Assembly: GCF_900141845.1 (NCBI RefSeq) | Contig: NZ_FQZB01000016.1 | Coordinates: forward strand, 62,001-126,000 | Direction: 5' to 3' | Length of the DNA: 64,000 nt | Source of the DNA: Clostridium cavendishii DSM 21758 | Lineage (GTDB): Bacteria > Bacillota > Clostridia > Clostridiales > Clostridiaceae | In this document: positions 34,335 through 42,474 of the stretch, piece by piece | Position numbering within the stretch: the stretch's first letter is position 1 | Layout of the letters: the number at the start of each line of letters is the position of its first letter | The notes under the pieces: model-generated | Databases searched by the model: none | Seen by the model: the letters and a program-made list of their open reading frames with translations, nothing else | Told to the model about the DNA's origin: nothing | Position numbers and translations under genes: made by a program

Positions 34335-35693
34335 TTACCAAAGTTTGTTTATATAGCCCTTATTATGTAGGTGCTTTCTATAATTTATCATAGCAGTATA
34401 AGTAGCAAGAACATAAACTTTTTTAGAGCTTGAGGAAATAATATTTTTAGTTAGGCTGTCATAGTTTTCAGAAATAATAAAGTTCTCTTCATTTAAGTTG
34501 GCTATCTTTAGACGAACAGCCATATCATAAAGTCTTTTACCAGATATATATATATTGTTCATAGGCATTTTTTGTAGTTTTTCAAAATCTACATCCCATA
34601 TCCAAGAGACATCTGTTCCATCAGCATAGTTATCATTTAATAAAAAGGCTGCTGAAAAAGTTTCCTTATTTAAACATAGCATATCTAATGCTTGATTATA
34701 ACCTGCTGGATTTTTAACTAAAATTATTTTAACTTCTTTTCCTTCTATATTTAGTATTTCTTGTCTACCAAATGTAGAAGTCTGTTTTAAGAAAGAGGTT
34801 TCTATAACATCATCACTTATATTAAATTCTTTAGCTATAGAATATGCACATAATGCATTATAAATATTATAGCTACCAGCTTGAGTAATAGTAAATGTAG
34901 CATCATTAAATATAACCTTAGAACCTTCAGATGTAGTTTCTAAAACTTTATTTACAGCATATTTTAAATCAGCACGTTTAAATCCGCAATTAGGACAATA
35001 GAATTTACCTAAATGATTATAAGTTATAAACTCATAACTATATGGGGCCTTACAGAATTTACAAAATTTTGCGTCTGCATTTACTTCTATAGTTGTATTC
35101 TTGTTTTCTAAATCATTAAACCCATAATATAGAATAGGATTAGGAAGTGATAAACCTCCAAGTAAAGACTCATCTCCGTTTAATAATAGCTTAGAGTTTG
35201 GAACTTTATTAATCCCTTCTAATATTTTATTTAATGTTGTATAAACTTCTCCGAATCTATCAAGTTGATCTCTGAAAAGATTTGTTATTGTTATTATTTC
35301 AGGATTTATATATTCCGTAATAAATTTAACATTAGCTTCGTCAACTTCTATAACAGCATATTTTAAATTTTTATCAGAAAATTTGAAGTTAGAGATAAAA
35401 GAGCTAACAATACCAGGAAACATATTTGCACCAGTATTATTTGTAATTACATTTAAACCTTGCTCTTTTAAAACATTATATATCATAGAAGTCGTGGTGG
35501 TCTTACCATTTGTACCAGTAACTAATATGACTTTGTAATTTTTAGCAATTACTTTTAAAATATCTTTATCTATCTTCAAAGCAATTTTTCCAGGGAAGTT
35601 GCTACCACCTTTCAAAAACTTTTTAGAAAGAAATTGTGTAAGCTTTGAACATAAGATACTTATAATTGATTTGAATTTTATTTTAGACACCAC
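34335..35693 (-). CDS. murT: Lipid II isoglutaminyl synthase, Mur ligase subunit MurT
   Basis: About 450 residues. Mur-ligase fold with ATP loop VTGTNGKTTTTSM near residue 60, VIEVDEANVKFI and ITNLFRDQLDRFGE. An inserted Cys4 zinc ribbon typical of MurT (FCKFCKAPY and FYCPNCGF) is present, as is a C-terminal DUF1727-like part (NPAGYNQALDML, DNYADGTDVSWIWDVDFE). It activates the D-Glu carboxylate; with GatD it amidates lipid II. Start is uncertain: two GTG codons (35693, 35690) sit on top of the AAGGTGG site, and an ATA at 35681 is better spaced. Confidence 0.92.
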   Translation of the reverse strand: MVSKIKFKSIISILCSKLTQFLSKKFLKGGSNFPGKIALKIDKDILKVIAKNYKVILVTGTNGKTTTTSMIYNVLKEQGLNVITNNTGANMFPGIVSSFISNFKFSDKNLKYAVIEVDEANVKFITEYINPEIITITNLFRDQLDRFGEVYTTLNKILEGINKVPNSKLLLNGDESLLGGLSLPNPILYYGFNDLENKNTTIEVNADAKFCKFCKAPYSYEFITYNHLGKFYCPNCGFKRADLKYAVNKVLETTSEGSKVIFNDATFTITQAGSYNIYNALCAYSIAKEFNISDDVIETSFLKQTSTFGRQEILNIEGKEVKIILVKNPAGYNQALDMLCLNKETFSAAFLLNDNYADGTDVSWIWDVDFEKLQKMPMNNIYISGKRLYDMAVRLKIANLNEENFIISENYDSLTKNIISSSSKKVYVLATYTAMINYRKHLHNKGYINKLW

Positions 35694-35749
35694 CTTACTA
35701 AATTGTTATCATTAAATTTTATACACTAAATTTTAAATTAAGGCAAATT

Positions 35750-36586
35750 TTATAAGCTTATAAAATTGAAAGTTTCTTTTATTTCAAATAAAAAACCTTT
35801 TGAATTCTTATTTATATTAGCTAAAAGCTCAGTTTTATTTTGAATTGCTGTAGAAGGTGTTATTTTTATACCTATAGCAGCTAATAAATCCTCTGAAAAA
35901 ACAAAATTTAAGTTTAACATCATAGTATCATCGTTATTTAAATTATAGACTATTAATGAATTTTCATACCTTTCAAGGCTTAACCCAGAATTATAATTTG
36001 TAAATATTACGTTAACACCAAGATCTGCAAATAAATATAAGGATTCTTTACTATGAAAGTTTTTCAAACTAAGCATTATGGAAAAATTCTCCTTTTTCAA
36101 GGTTTTTATAGAATTAATAAGTGCTGCTAATTCTTTGGGTTCAAAATTTCCTCCATAATATAAATAAGCTATTTTATTTTTTTTAAAATCTGAGGAATAC
36201 ATTGTATTAGTATTTGCTAAAGGAATTTTACCTAAGGATTTTTTATCAGTATCATTTAAATCACCCATTACTAGATTTAAATTATTTTGTGATTTTAAAG
36301 CTTTAGTAGCTTGAGGTATAAAAATAAAATCTTGCTCAATTAAAGATGATTTGAAATTATCTCGATTTAGATTTTCTCCTATAGCAGATATATATATTTC
36401 AGAAGCTACTTTTGGAGTAGCTTTTTTAGGCGCTTTATTTAGTTTTGAAGTAATAGAATAAAATTCGTAGTTTACACGAATAAATACATTTTTATTAAAA
36501 AGCATTAATAGTGTACTTGAAATTAAAGCTATTATGAATATTATACATAATATCAATACTTTTTTTGAGATATCTATAGTTTTCAA
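35750..36586 (-). CDS. Membrane-anchored degenerate CapA-like protein
   Basis: 278 residues from the ATG at 36586 (AGGAGGGCT upstream). One N-terminal membrane segment (about 9-30), then an outside domain. The C-terminal run SLYLFADLGVNVIFTNYNSG and SLERYENSLIVYNLNN follows the CapA/PgsA metallophosphatase pattern (A-x-x-L-x-D-x-G-A-D-x-V-x-G-H-H-P-H ... Y-x-x-x-L-I-x-Y-S-L-G-N-F), but the metal-binding His and Asn residues are missing. It may be a non-catalytic, wall-associated relative. Same strand as murT-gatD, about 57 bases upstream, so probably one operon. Assignment by eye. Confidence 0.45.
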   Translation of the reverse strand: MKTIDISKKVLILCIIFIIALISSTLLMLFNKNVFIRVNYEFYSITSKLNKAPKKATPKVASEIYISAIGENLNRDNFKSSLIEQDFIFIPQATKALKSQNNLNLVMGDLNDTDKKSLGKIPLANTNTMYSSDFKKNKIAYLYYGGNFEPKELAALINSIKTLKKENFSIMLSLKNFHSKESLYLFADLGVNVIFTNYNSGLSLERYENSLIVYNLNNDDTMMLNLNFVFSEDLLAAIGIKITPSTAIQNKTELLANINKNSKGFLFEIKETFNFISL

Positions 36587-36902
36587 TTTTAGCCCTCCTA
36601 GCTAGTGACTACATAATTTATAAAAACTATTATATCATAAAGTGATAAAACTACCAATAAAGTAAGAAATGTGACAGCTTCCAAAGGTTAGAATAAGCAA
36701 TATGATTTTATAAAAATTTAAAAATATTATTTGTTTGAGTTTATAATATTATGCCTGTAAGTGAGGTAATACCATCATATTTTCATAGAAATAGGTTTTA
36801 ATAAAAAAATTAAAATTTAGAATTCTTCTTATGATAAAAAATGTAGATTTATATCAAAATATTTGTTAATATTAAAATAGGAGAGAATAATTAGGAGGAA
36901 TT
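36587..36902. other. Divergent intergenic region
   Basis: 316 AT-rich bases between divergent genes; must carry promoters for both. I see no strong consensus boxes, repeats or RNA elements. Confidence 0.3.
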
Positions 36903-38723
36903 ATGAAAAAAAATAGAGAGAAAATTAAAGGGATAATTGATAACGTTTTACAAGTTGTTAAAAATAAGAGTCTAAAAATAGATTTCAAAAATATAAAATT
37001 AAAGAATTTTTCACCTTCAGAGGTTAAAAAATGGGACAAAAGTAAGAAAAAGAAATTTATAATTGGAACGGGGATAGGTTTAGGCGTAATAGTTATAGCT
37101 ATTTGTATTGGGGGATATATACATAAAATAAATACGATAAAAATAACTAATAACAAAGCAGAAGAATGCTTTTATAAGAATAAATACGATGATGCTATAA
37201 ATGAATACTCAAAGCTTGCAAAAGATGAAAGTTGGCCAATTTGGAAGATTAAAGAAGCTGAAGTGTATTCTGTAAAAAGTAATATTGTTAAGTCTAATGA
37301 TATAATAGATGAAGTTATAAAAGACAGAGAAAATTATAAAAAGAAAAATAACGGCAATGATATAAAAATTAAGGATGAAGAACTGACAAATTATATAGTA
37401 TTTACTGAGTTTATGAATAAAAATTTTAATAAGGCTCTTAAAGATGGAGAGGAATATTTAAAAGAATATCCTACTAATAAGCCATTAATAAGAACTATGT
37501 TTACAGTTTATATGGCTAATGGACAAGCAGATAAGGCAATGAAACTTTTAAAGGAGTATAAGGTTGATAATACAGCATATGATTTAGCTGTCTATGCTAG
37601 AATGAATATGTTAGTTGATAATTGGGATGAAGGATATAAGCTTTTAGAAAAAGCTTATAATTTAGATAAAGATGAATATAAAGTTTATGATGTTATAGCT
37701 CAAACTTCAGCTTATAATAGAAATTTTGTTTTAGAAAAACTTTATGTATTATCACAAAAAGATGATAAGAATATAGCGTATAAAATATGGATTGCAAAAA
37801 TACATTCTATGAATGAAGAATCTTCAGAAGAAGCGCTAAATATTTTAGATAGCTTAAAAGGAAAGGATTTAGGTAAATTTGCAACAGAACTTATAAGAGC
37901 TTCAGCACTTAAAAATACAGGTAAAATTAAAGAATCAGAAGAACTTTTGCAAAGTATAATAGAAAAAAATAAGGATGATTATAGAGTATATCATACAGCA
38001 GCATGGTATTATTTTAATAAAAAAGATTATAAAAAAGCTTTAGAATATTGTGATAAAAGTATATTAAAGAATAAGGAATATCCTGATAACTATGGATTCT
38101 TAATGCCAGAAATTATGCAAGCAACTAATAAGAGTAGTGAGGCAGAACCTTATTTTAGAACTGCACTATTAAAAGAGCCATTTAATTATAATATAATGAT
38201 AGGAATCGCAAACTATTATTGGTATACAACTGAAAGCTCTGATAAAGCATTAGAATATTTTGGCTTAGCGTCGCTTATAAAACCTAAAGATGCAGAAGTT
38301 GTATATAATATGGCATTAATTAAACTTAAAGAAAATAAAAACGATGAAGCGGTAGAGCTTCTAAAAAAATGTATAAGTATTGATGAAGCTATACCTAAAT
38401 ATCATAGAACACTTGGAACTATATATGTTCAAGCAGATAAAAAGGTTGATGGGCTGAAAGAAATAAGGGCAGCCTATGCAGTTGATAAAAATGATATTTT
38501 AACATTAAATAATGCAGGGTGCTATTATATTTCAGTAGAAGGTGAAGTTGAACGTGGTATGGTAAATTTAAAGGCTGCATATACTGGACTTACAGATACA
38601 ACTGATGAATATACTAAGAAGACTATTACTGAAAATTATCAAAAAGCAAAGACTTTATATGATGAATATAATAAAGAACAAGGTAATTCTATAAAAATAC
38701 CTGATTTTACATTGTTCTACTAA
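36903..38723 (+). CDS. Membrane-anchored TPR-repeat protein
   Basis: 606 residues from ATG 36903 with AGGAGGAATT upstream. A basic cytoplasmic N-terminus (1-55, KKWDKSKKKK), one membrane segment (about 57-80, IGTGIGLGVIVIAICIGGYI), then about ten helical pairs with TPR character up to the end, for example AAWYYFNKKDYKKALEYCDK and AEVVYNMALIKLKENKNDEA. Such proteins serve as scaffolds; the partner is unknown. Single gene with a terminator, upstream of uppP. Confidence 0.78.
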   Translation: MKKNREKIKGIIDNVLQVVKNKSLKIDFKNIKLKNFSPSEVKKWDKSKKKKFIIGTGIGLGVIVIAICIGGYIHKINTIKITNNKAEECFYKNKYDDAINEYSKLAKDESWPIWKIKEAEVYSVKSNIVKSNDIIDEVIKDRENYKKKNNGNDIKIKDEELTNYIVFTEFMNKNFNKALKDGEEYLKEYPTNKPLIRTMFTVYMANGQADKAMKLLKEYKVDNTAYDLAVYARMNMLVDNWDEGYKLLEKAYNLDKDEYKVYDVIAQTSAYNRNFVLEKLYVLSQKDDKNIAYKIWIAKIHSMNEESSEEALNILDSLKGKDLGKFATELIRASALKNTGKIKESEELLQSIIEKNKDDYRVYHTAAWYYFNKKDYKKALEYCDKSILKNKEYPDNYGFLMPEIMQATNKSSEAEPYFRTALLKEPFNYNIMIGIANYYWYTTESSDKALEYFGLASLIKPKDAEVVYNMALIKLKENKNDEAVELLKKCISIDEAIPKYHRTLGTIYVQADKKVDGLKEIRAAYAVDKNDILTLNNAGCYYISVEGEVERGMVNLKAAYTGLTDTTDEYTKKTITENYQKAKTLYDEYNKEQGNSIKIPDFTLFY

Positions 38724-38729
38724 AGTTTT

Positions 38730-38762
38730 AAAGAGGCAACAAATTGCCTCTTTATTTTTTTA
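38730..38762 (+). terminator. Terminator after the TPR gene
   Basis: AAGAGGCAA / TTGCCTCTT stem followed by TATTTTTTT. Confidence 0.85.
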
Positions 38763-38833
38763 TAATATAATTTCAAAAAATTTGTTTTATGAATTTTAAC
38801 TAGGTTAGTTACATAATATTAATATTAATGGAC

Positions 38834-38862
38834 TGGACAATATTTCTATTAAATTTTATAAT
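38834..38862 (+). promoter_or_regulatory. uppP promoter
   Basis: TGGACA (38834-38839), 17-base spacer, TATAAT (38857-38862). Confidence 0.55.
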
Positions 38863-38904
38863 AGATAAGGTATATAATTTAATAACAGAAAGTGAGTGTA
38901 AAAA

Positions 38905-39789
38905 ATGGGAATTGATTTTTTCTATATTTTAAAAGCTATTATAATAGCTATAGTTGAAGGTCTTACGGAATTTATCCCTATATCTTCAACAGGACATATG
39001 ATACTTGTAGGTCAACTTATAGGGTTTGACGGAAATACAGAGTTTACAAAAGCTTTTGCAGATTTATTTGAAGTTGTAATACAGCTAGGAGCTATACTTG
39101 CAGTTGTAGTTTTATATTGGAAAAAAATAAAAGATTCAGTAGTGGAATTTTTTCAATTTATTTTTGGTAAGAAAACACAAAATACAAAGATAGGATTTAG
39201 ATTTGGTATAAATGTAATTGTTGGAACTTTACCAGCTATGGTATTTGGTTTAGGATTACATAAATATATAAAACAGTATCTTTTTTCAGTAAAAACAGTT
39301 GCAATAGGTTTTATAGTTGGAGGTATATTATTAATAGTAATAGAAAATAATTTTAGAAAAAATGCTAAATCATCTAAAGTAGTTAGAGATATTGATAAAA
39401 TAACTCCAGCTCAAGCATTAAAAGTAGGATTTTTTCAATGTATATCAATGTGGCCTGGAATGTCGAGAAGTGCATCTACTATAATGGGTGGATGGGTATC
39501 AGGATTAAATACAACTATAGCAGCTGAGTTTTCATTCTTTTTAGCTATACCAGCTATGGTTGGAGCTTCAGGACTTGATCTTAAAAAATTTCAATATTAC
39601 AATCAAATGACACTTAATTACTGGTTAGCCTTAATTATAGGTTTTATAGTGGCATTTATAGTATCAATGTTAGTAATTGATGGATTTATAAGTTATTTAA
39701 AGAAAAAACCTATGAGAATATTTGCAATATATAGAGTAATTGCAGGATTAATCCTAGTAGGGTTTATATTTGCAGGAATAATTAAATAA
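38905..39789 (+). CDS. uppP: Undecaprenyl-diphosphatase UppP (BacA)
   Basis: 294 residues from ATG 38905. Polytopic, about eight membrane segments. Catalytic signatures are EGLTEFIPISSTGHMILVG in the first loop and WPGMSRSASTIMGGW in the second (Glu and Arg/Ser residues). It recycles the wall carrier lipid by removing a phosphate from undecaprenyl diphosphate at the outer face, and its dosage gives bacitracin resistance. Slightly longer than average because of a charged loop near residues 150-165. Monocistronic. Confidence 0.94.
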   Translation: MGIDFFYILKAIIIAIVEGLTEFIPISSTGHMILVGQLIGFDGNTEFTKAFADLFEVVIQLGAILAVVVLYWKKIKDSVVEFFQFIFGKKTQNTKIGFRFGINVIVGTLPAMVFGLGLHKYIKQYLFSVKTVAIGFIVGGILLIVIENNFRKNAKSSKVVRDIDKITPAQALKVGFFQCISMWPGMSRSASTIMGGWVSGLNTTIAAEFSFFLAIPAMVGASGLDLKKFQYYNQMTLNYWLALIIGFIVAFIVSMLVIDGFISYLKKKPMRIFAIYRVIAGLILVGFIFAGIIK

Positions 39790-39803
39790 ATTTTACGAAA
39801 GAT

Positions 39804-39836
39804 AAGAGTAATGAAATAACTTCATTGCTCTTTTGT
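39804..39836 (+). terminator. uppP terminator
   Basis: AAGAGTAATGAA / TTCATTGCTCTTTT stem followed by TTTG. Confidence 0.7.
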
Positions 39837-40166
39837 ATTAGAAAAAACTTTTATTTTAGAAGTGCTTTTATGAAGCCAGTTTGGACAATCAAGTTTTAGA
39901 GATTTACTTGACTTTATATTAGTTATAATGAAAGATTAGATAGTTATTTAGAAAATACTGTGAAATTAAAGCAATATTTAGAATATTATATAAAATTTTA
40001 AATATTAGCAAAATACTACTTTTCTTTATTAAAAAATTATGCTACTATTAAATAGTACTAATCCTATTAAGATTATTTGAAAACATTTGCAGTATTTTGT
40101 CGTAATTTAACTTTAAAAACTTCAAATAATATTAAAAACCATTGATGGTAGAGGGGGAAATGTGAG
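39837..40166 (+). other. Long leader region of the phosphofructokinase gene
   Basis: AT-rich with no gene. Holds a 15-bp palindrome TACTATT-A-AATAGTA (40043-40057), which could be an operator, and the ACCATTGATGGT element at 40138-40149 just before the ribosome site. Confidence 0.35.
40138..40149 (+). repeat. ACCATTGATGGT element, copy 1
   Basis: ACCAT-TG-ATGGT preceded by ATTAAAAA. The same element with the same flank occurs at 41487-41498 before the next gene. Confidence 0.4.
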
Positions 40167-41264
40167 ATGGCAGAGAAAACAAAAAAAATAGCATTACTTA
40201 CTGGAGGTGGAGATTGTCCAGGATTAAACGCAGTAATTAGGGCGGTAACTAAAACAGCAATTCTACAATATGGATATGAAGTTATAGGTTACAAATTTGG
40301 ATATAGAGGACTATATAATAATGATTTTATTCCTCTAACCCTTGATACTGTATCTGGAATCCTACACAGAGGTGGAACTATACTTCATAGTTCTAATAAA
40401 GATAATTTATTTGATTATCAAGTAGAGGAAAATGGGAAAATTATTAAGAAGGATGTTTCAGATGTAGCAGTTGAGAACCTAAAAAGAGAAGGTGTAGATA
40501 CTTTAGTTGTTATAGGTGGAGATGGTACACTAACTTCAGCTAGAGATTTTGCTAGAAAGGGAGTAAATGTTATAGGAGTTCCTAAAACAATAGATAATGA
40601 CCTTTTAGCAACTGATGTAACTTTTGGATTTAATACTGCTATAGATATTGCAACAGAAGCATTGGATAGACTTCAAACAACAGCAGCATCTCATCATAGA
40701 GTTATGCTTTTAGAGGTTATGGGAAGAAATGCAGGTTGGATTGCTTTGGAAGCAGGTATTGCAGGTTCTGCTAATGTAATTTTACTTCCAGAAATTCCTT
40801 ATGATATTAACAAAATAGTTGACAAAATAAGACAGAGAGAAGCATTAGGCAAGGAATATTCAATTATAGTTGTTGCCGAAGGAGCTAAGCCAAAAAATGG
40901 AGAAGTTGTAGTTTCAAAAATAGTTGAAGATAGTCCAGATCCTATTAGATTAGGTGGGATTGCTCACAAGCTAGCAGATGATTTAGAAAAATTAATTAAA
41001 AATCATGAAGTAAGAGCTACAGTTCTTGGACATTTACAAAGAGGTGGAAATACTTCAACATATGATAGAATTTTATCTACAAGATATGGTGTTAAAGCTG
41101 TTGAATTAATTCATGAAGGCAAATTTGGTAATATGGTTTGCCTAAAGGGAGACACAACTAGTTATGTAAGTTTAGAAGATGTTATAGGTCAAACTAAGTG
41201 TGTAGATCCAGATGGAGAAATAGTTCAAACTGCTAAGAAGATAGGAATATCATTTGCTGAATAA
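40167..41264 (+). CDS. pfkA: 6-phosphofructokinase, mixed-substrate (group III) type
   Basis: 365 residues from ATG 40167 after GAGGGGGAAATG. Phosphorylates fructose 6-phosphate in glycolysis. Motifs: TGGGDCPGLNAVIRAV (phosphate donor), VIGGDGTLTSARDF, PKTIDNDLLATDVTFGF (catalytic Asp), EVMGRNAGWIALEAGIAG, LGHLQRGGNTS. Gly in GGDG points to ATP, while Lys in PKTIDND is the residue usual in PPi enzymes. That combination, and the 365-residue length (classic PfkA is about 320), marks the mixed-substrate group III clade. The donor should not be assumed to be ATP. Probably an additional enzyme to the usual pfkA-pyk pair. Confidence 0.9.
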   Translation: MAEKTKKIALLTGGGDCPGLNAVIRAVTKTAILQYGYEVIGYKFGYRGLYNNDFIPLTLDTVSGILHRGGTILHSSNKDNLFDYQVEENGKIIKKDVSDVAVENLKREGVDTLVVIGGDGTLTSARDFARKGVNVIGVPKTIDNDLLATDVTFGFNTAIDIATEALDRLQTTAASHHRVMLLEVMGRNAGWIALEAGIAGSANVILLPEIPYDINKIVDKIRQREALGKEYSIIVVAEGAKPKNGEVVVSKIVEDSPDPIRLGGIAHKLADDLEKLIKNHEVRATVLGHLQRGGNTSTYDRILSTRYGVKAVELIHEGKFGNMVCLKGDTTSYVSLEDVIGQTKCVDPDGEIVQTAKKIGISFAE

Positions 41265-41274
41265 TATAGATTGT

Positions 41275-41314
41275 AATAACCTATGTTTAAGAATTAACTT
41301 AAGCATAGGTTATA
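41275..41314 (+). terminator. pfkA terminator
   Basis: TAATAACCTATGTTTAAG / CTTAAGCATAGGTTATA stem, then ATGTTTTG. Confidence 0.65.
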
Positions 41315-41431
41315 TGTTTTGTGTAAATATATATAAGAATGAATTTTTTGTAAGTTGTAAAGCAAACATTGGAATATTGTAAAATTACTTTTTAATAAAT
41401 AATTAAAAATATGTTTATAATAATGTTATTA

Positions 41432-41469
41432 TAAAATAAGTTATATTTAATAAAATAAGTTATATTTGA
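41432..41469 (+). repeat. Tandem 19-bp direct repeat
   Basis: TAAAATAAGTTATATTTAA followed directly by TAAAATAAGTTATATTTGA, with a partial third unit. In the 343-base gap between pfkA and the beta-lactamase-fold gene. Confidence 0.7.
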
Positions 41470-41486
41470 TAAAATATAATTAAAAG

Positions 41487-41498
41487 ACCATTGATGGT
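41487..41498 (+). repeat. ACCATTGATGGT element, copy 2
   Basis: Same 12-base element and similar left flank (TTAAAAG) as at 40138-40149. Confidence 0.4.
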
Positions 41499-41536
41499 AT
41501 ATATAAGAAAAATTTTCAAATTAATATGCGAAACAC

Positions 41537-41565
41537 TTCAAAATATTCTGAAAATATGATATAAT
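41537..41565 (+). promoter_or_regulatory. Promoter of the beta-lactamase-fold gene
   Basis: TTCAAA, 17-base spacer, TATAAT at 41560-41565. Confidence 0.45.
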
Positions 41566-41607
41566 TTTATCAGAGGTATAGATTATAAAAGAAAGCTGGA
41601 GGGTATT

Positions 41608-42387
41608 ATGAAAGAGATAAAGAAATATTTAGAAACAAGAATTGGGTCATATAGTTTTTTCTTTGAAGATCTTAAAAGCGGTTTTATATATGGCTACAAT
41701 GAAAACGTTCCAATGGTTGCGGCAGGCTGTATGAAACTCCCCATAGCAATAGCTTTAATAAAAAATGAAGAAGAAGGAAAGATAAACTTTTTAGATAAAG
41801 TAAAAATAGAAGGTAAAGATAAGGTTTATGGAACAGGAATAATTCACGAATTTGATGAAAGGGAATATACTATATTTGAATTATTAGTTGCGATGCTTAT
41901 ACAAAGCGATAATACTGCTGCTAATAAAATTATAGATATAGTTTCTATAGAAAGAATAAATGAAATTATAAAAGAAATGGGTTTAACTAATACAGTTTTA
42001 AATAGAAAAACTACAGATGAAAGAAATGTTAAACCAGAAGTTGAGAATCTTACATCAGCTAGTGATTTAGCTAGAATTTGGAGGCATCTTTATAAAACAA
42101 CATATTTAAATGAAAAAAATAGTACTATGCTTATTGATATTTTAAGTAGGCAACAAATTAAGAACAAATTAGCTCTATATATACCAGATGATTTGAAATA
42201 TGATATATCTAGTAAAACAGGTGATAAGCAAGGTGTTGAAAATGATACAGCACTTATACATCTACACAAAGGAAATTTTACATTTAGTGTGATGTCTACA
42301 GGTATACCAAACTCAGTCTATGGTACGGTTACATTAGCTAAGTGTGGTAAGATGATGTGGGATAACGTTATGAATAATTGGCATTAA
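41608..42387 (+). CDS. Class A beta-lactamase-fold protein lacking the nucleophile serine
   Basis: 259 residues from ATG 41608 with CTGGAGGGT upstream. Fold markers with the right spacing: AAGCMKLPI at 38-46, S100-D101-N102 (LIQSDNTAA) and K203-T204-G205 (SSKTGD). By spacing, residue 40 takes the place of the catalytic Ser70 (60 residues before Ser130), and it is Gly (codon GGC at 41725-41727); Lys43 (Lys73) is kept. No signal peptide, so it is probably cytoplasmic. It cannot be a normal serine beta-lactamase or transpeptidase. It may bind ligand only, or Cys41 might substitute. Last host gene before the prophage. Confidence 0.78.
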   Translation: MKEIKKYLETRIGSYSFFFEDLKSGFIYGYNENVPMVAAGCMKLPIAIALIKNEEEGKINFLDKVKIEGKDKVYGTGIIHEFDEREYTIFELLVAMLIQSDNTAANKIIDIVSIERINEIIKEMGLTNTVLNRKTTDERNVKPEVENLTSASDLARIWRHLYKTTYLNEKNSTMLIDILSRQQIKNKLALYIPDDLKYDISSKTGDKQGVENDTALIHLHKGNFTFSVMSTGIPNSVYGTVTLAKCGKMMWDNVMNNWH

Positions 42388-42395
42388 GCCTTTGA

Positions 42396-42428
42396 GTCCT
42401 TGCAATTACTAAGTTGCGAGGACTTTTG
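42396..42428 (+). terminator. Terminator at the host/prophage edge
   Basis: GTCCTTGCAA / TTGCGAGGAC stem followed by TTTTGTTTTTG. It is the last element I assign to the host. Confidence 0.7.
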
Positions 42429-42445
42429 TTTTTGTCGAAAAATGA

Positions 42446-42471
42446 ATTCGTCAAAAATTCGTCAAAAATTC
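42446..42471. repeat. 11-bp tandem repeat at the probable attL
   Basis: ATTCGTCAAAA twice plus ATTC. It lies between the host terminator and the integrase stop, where the attachment core is expected. Whether it is the core cannot be shown without attR. Confidence 0.45.
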
Positions 42472-42474
42472 AAA

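Noticed and set aside
42388..42474. tRNA gene as the integration target
   Set aside because: No cloverleaf or T-arm sequence; the region is a terminator followed by short AT-rich repeats.
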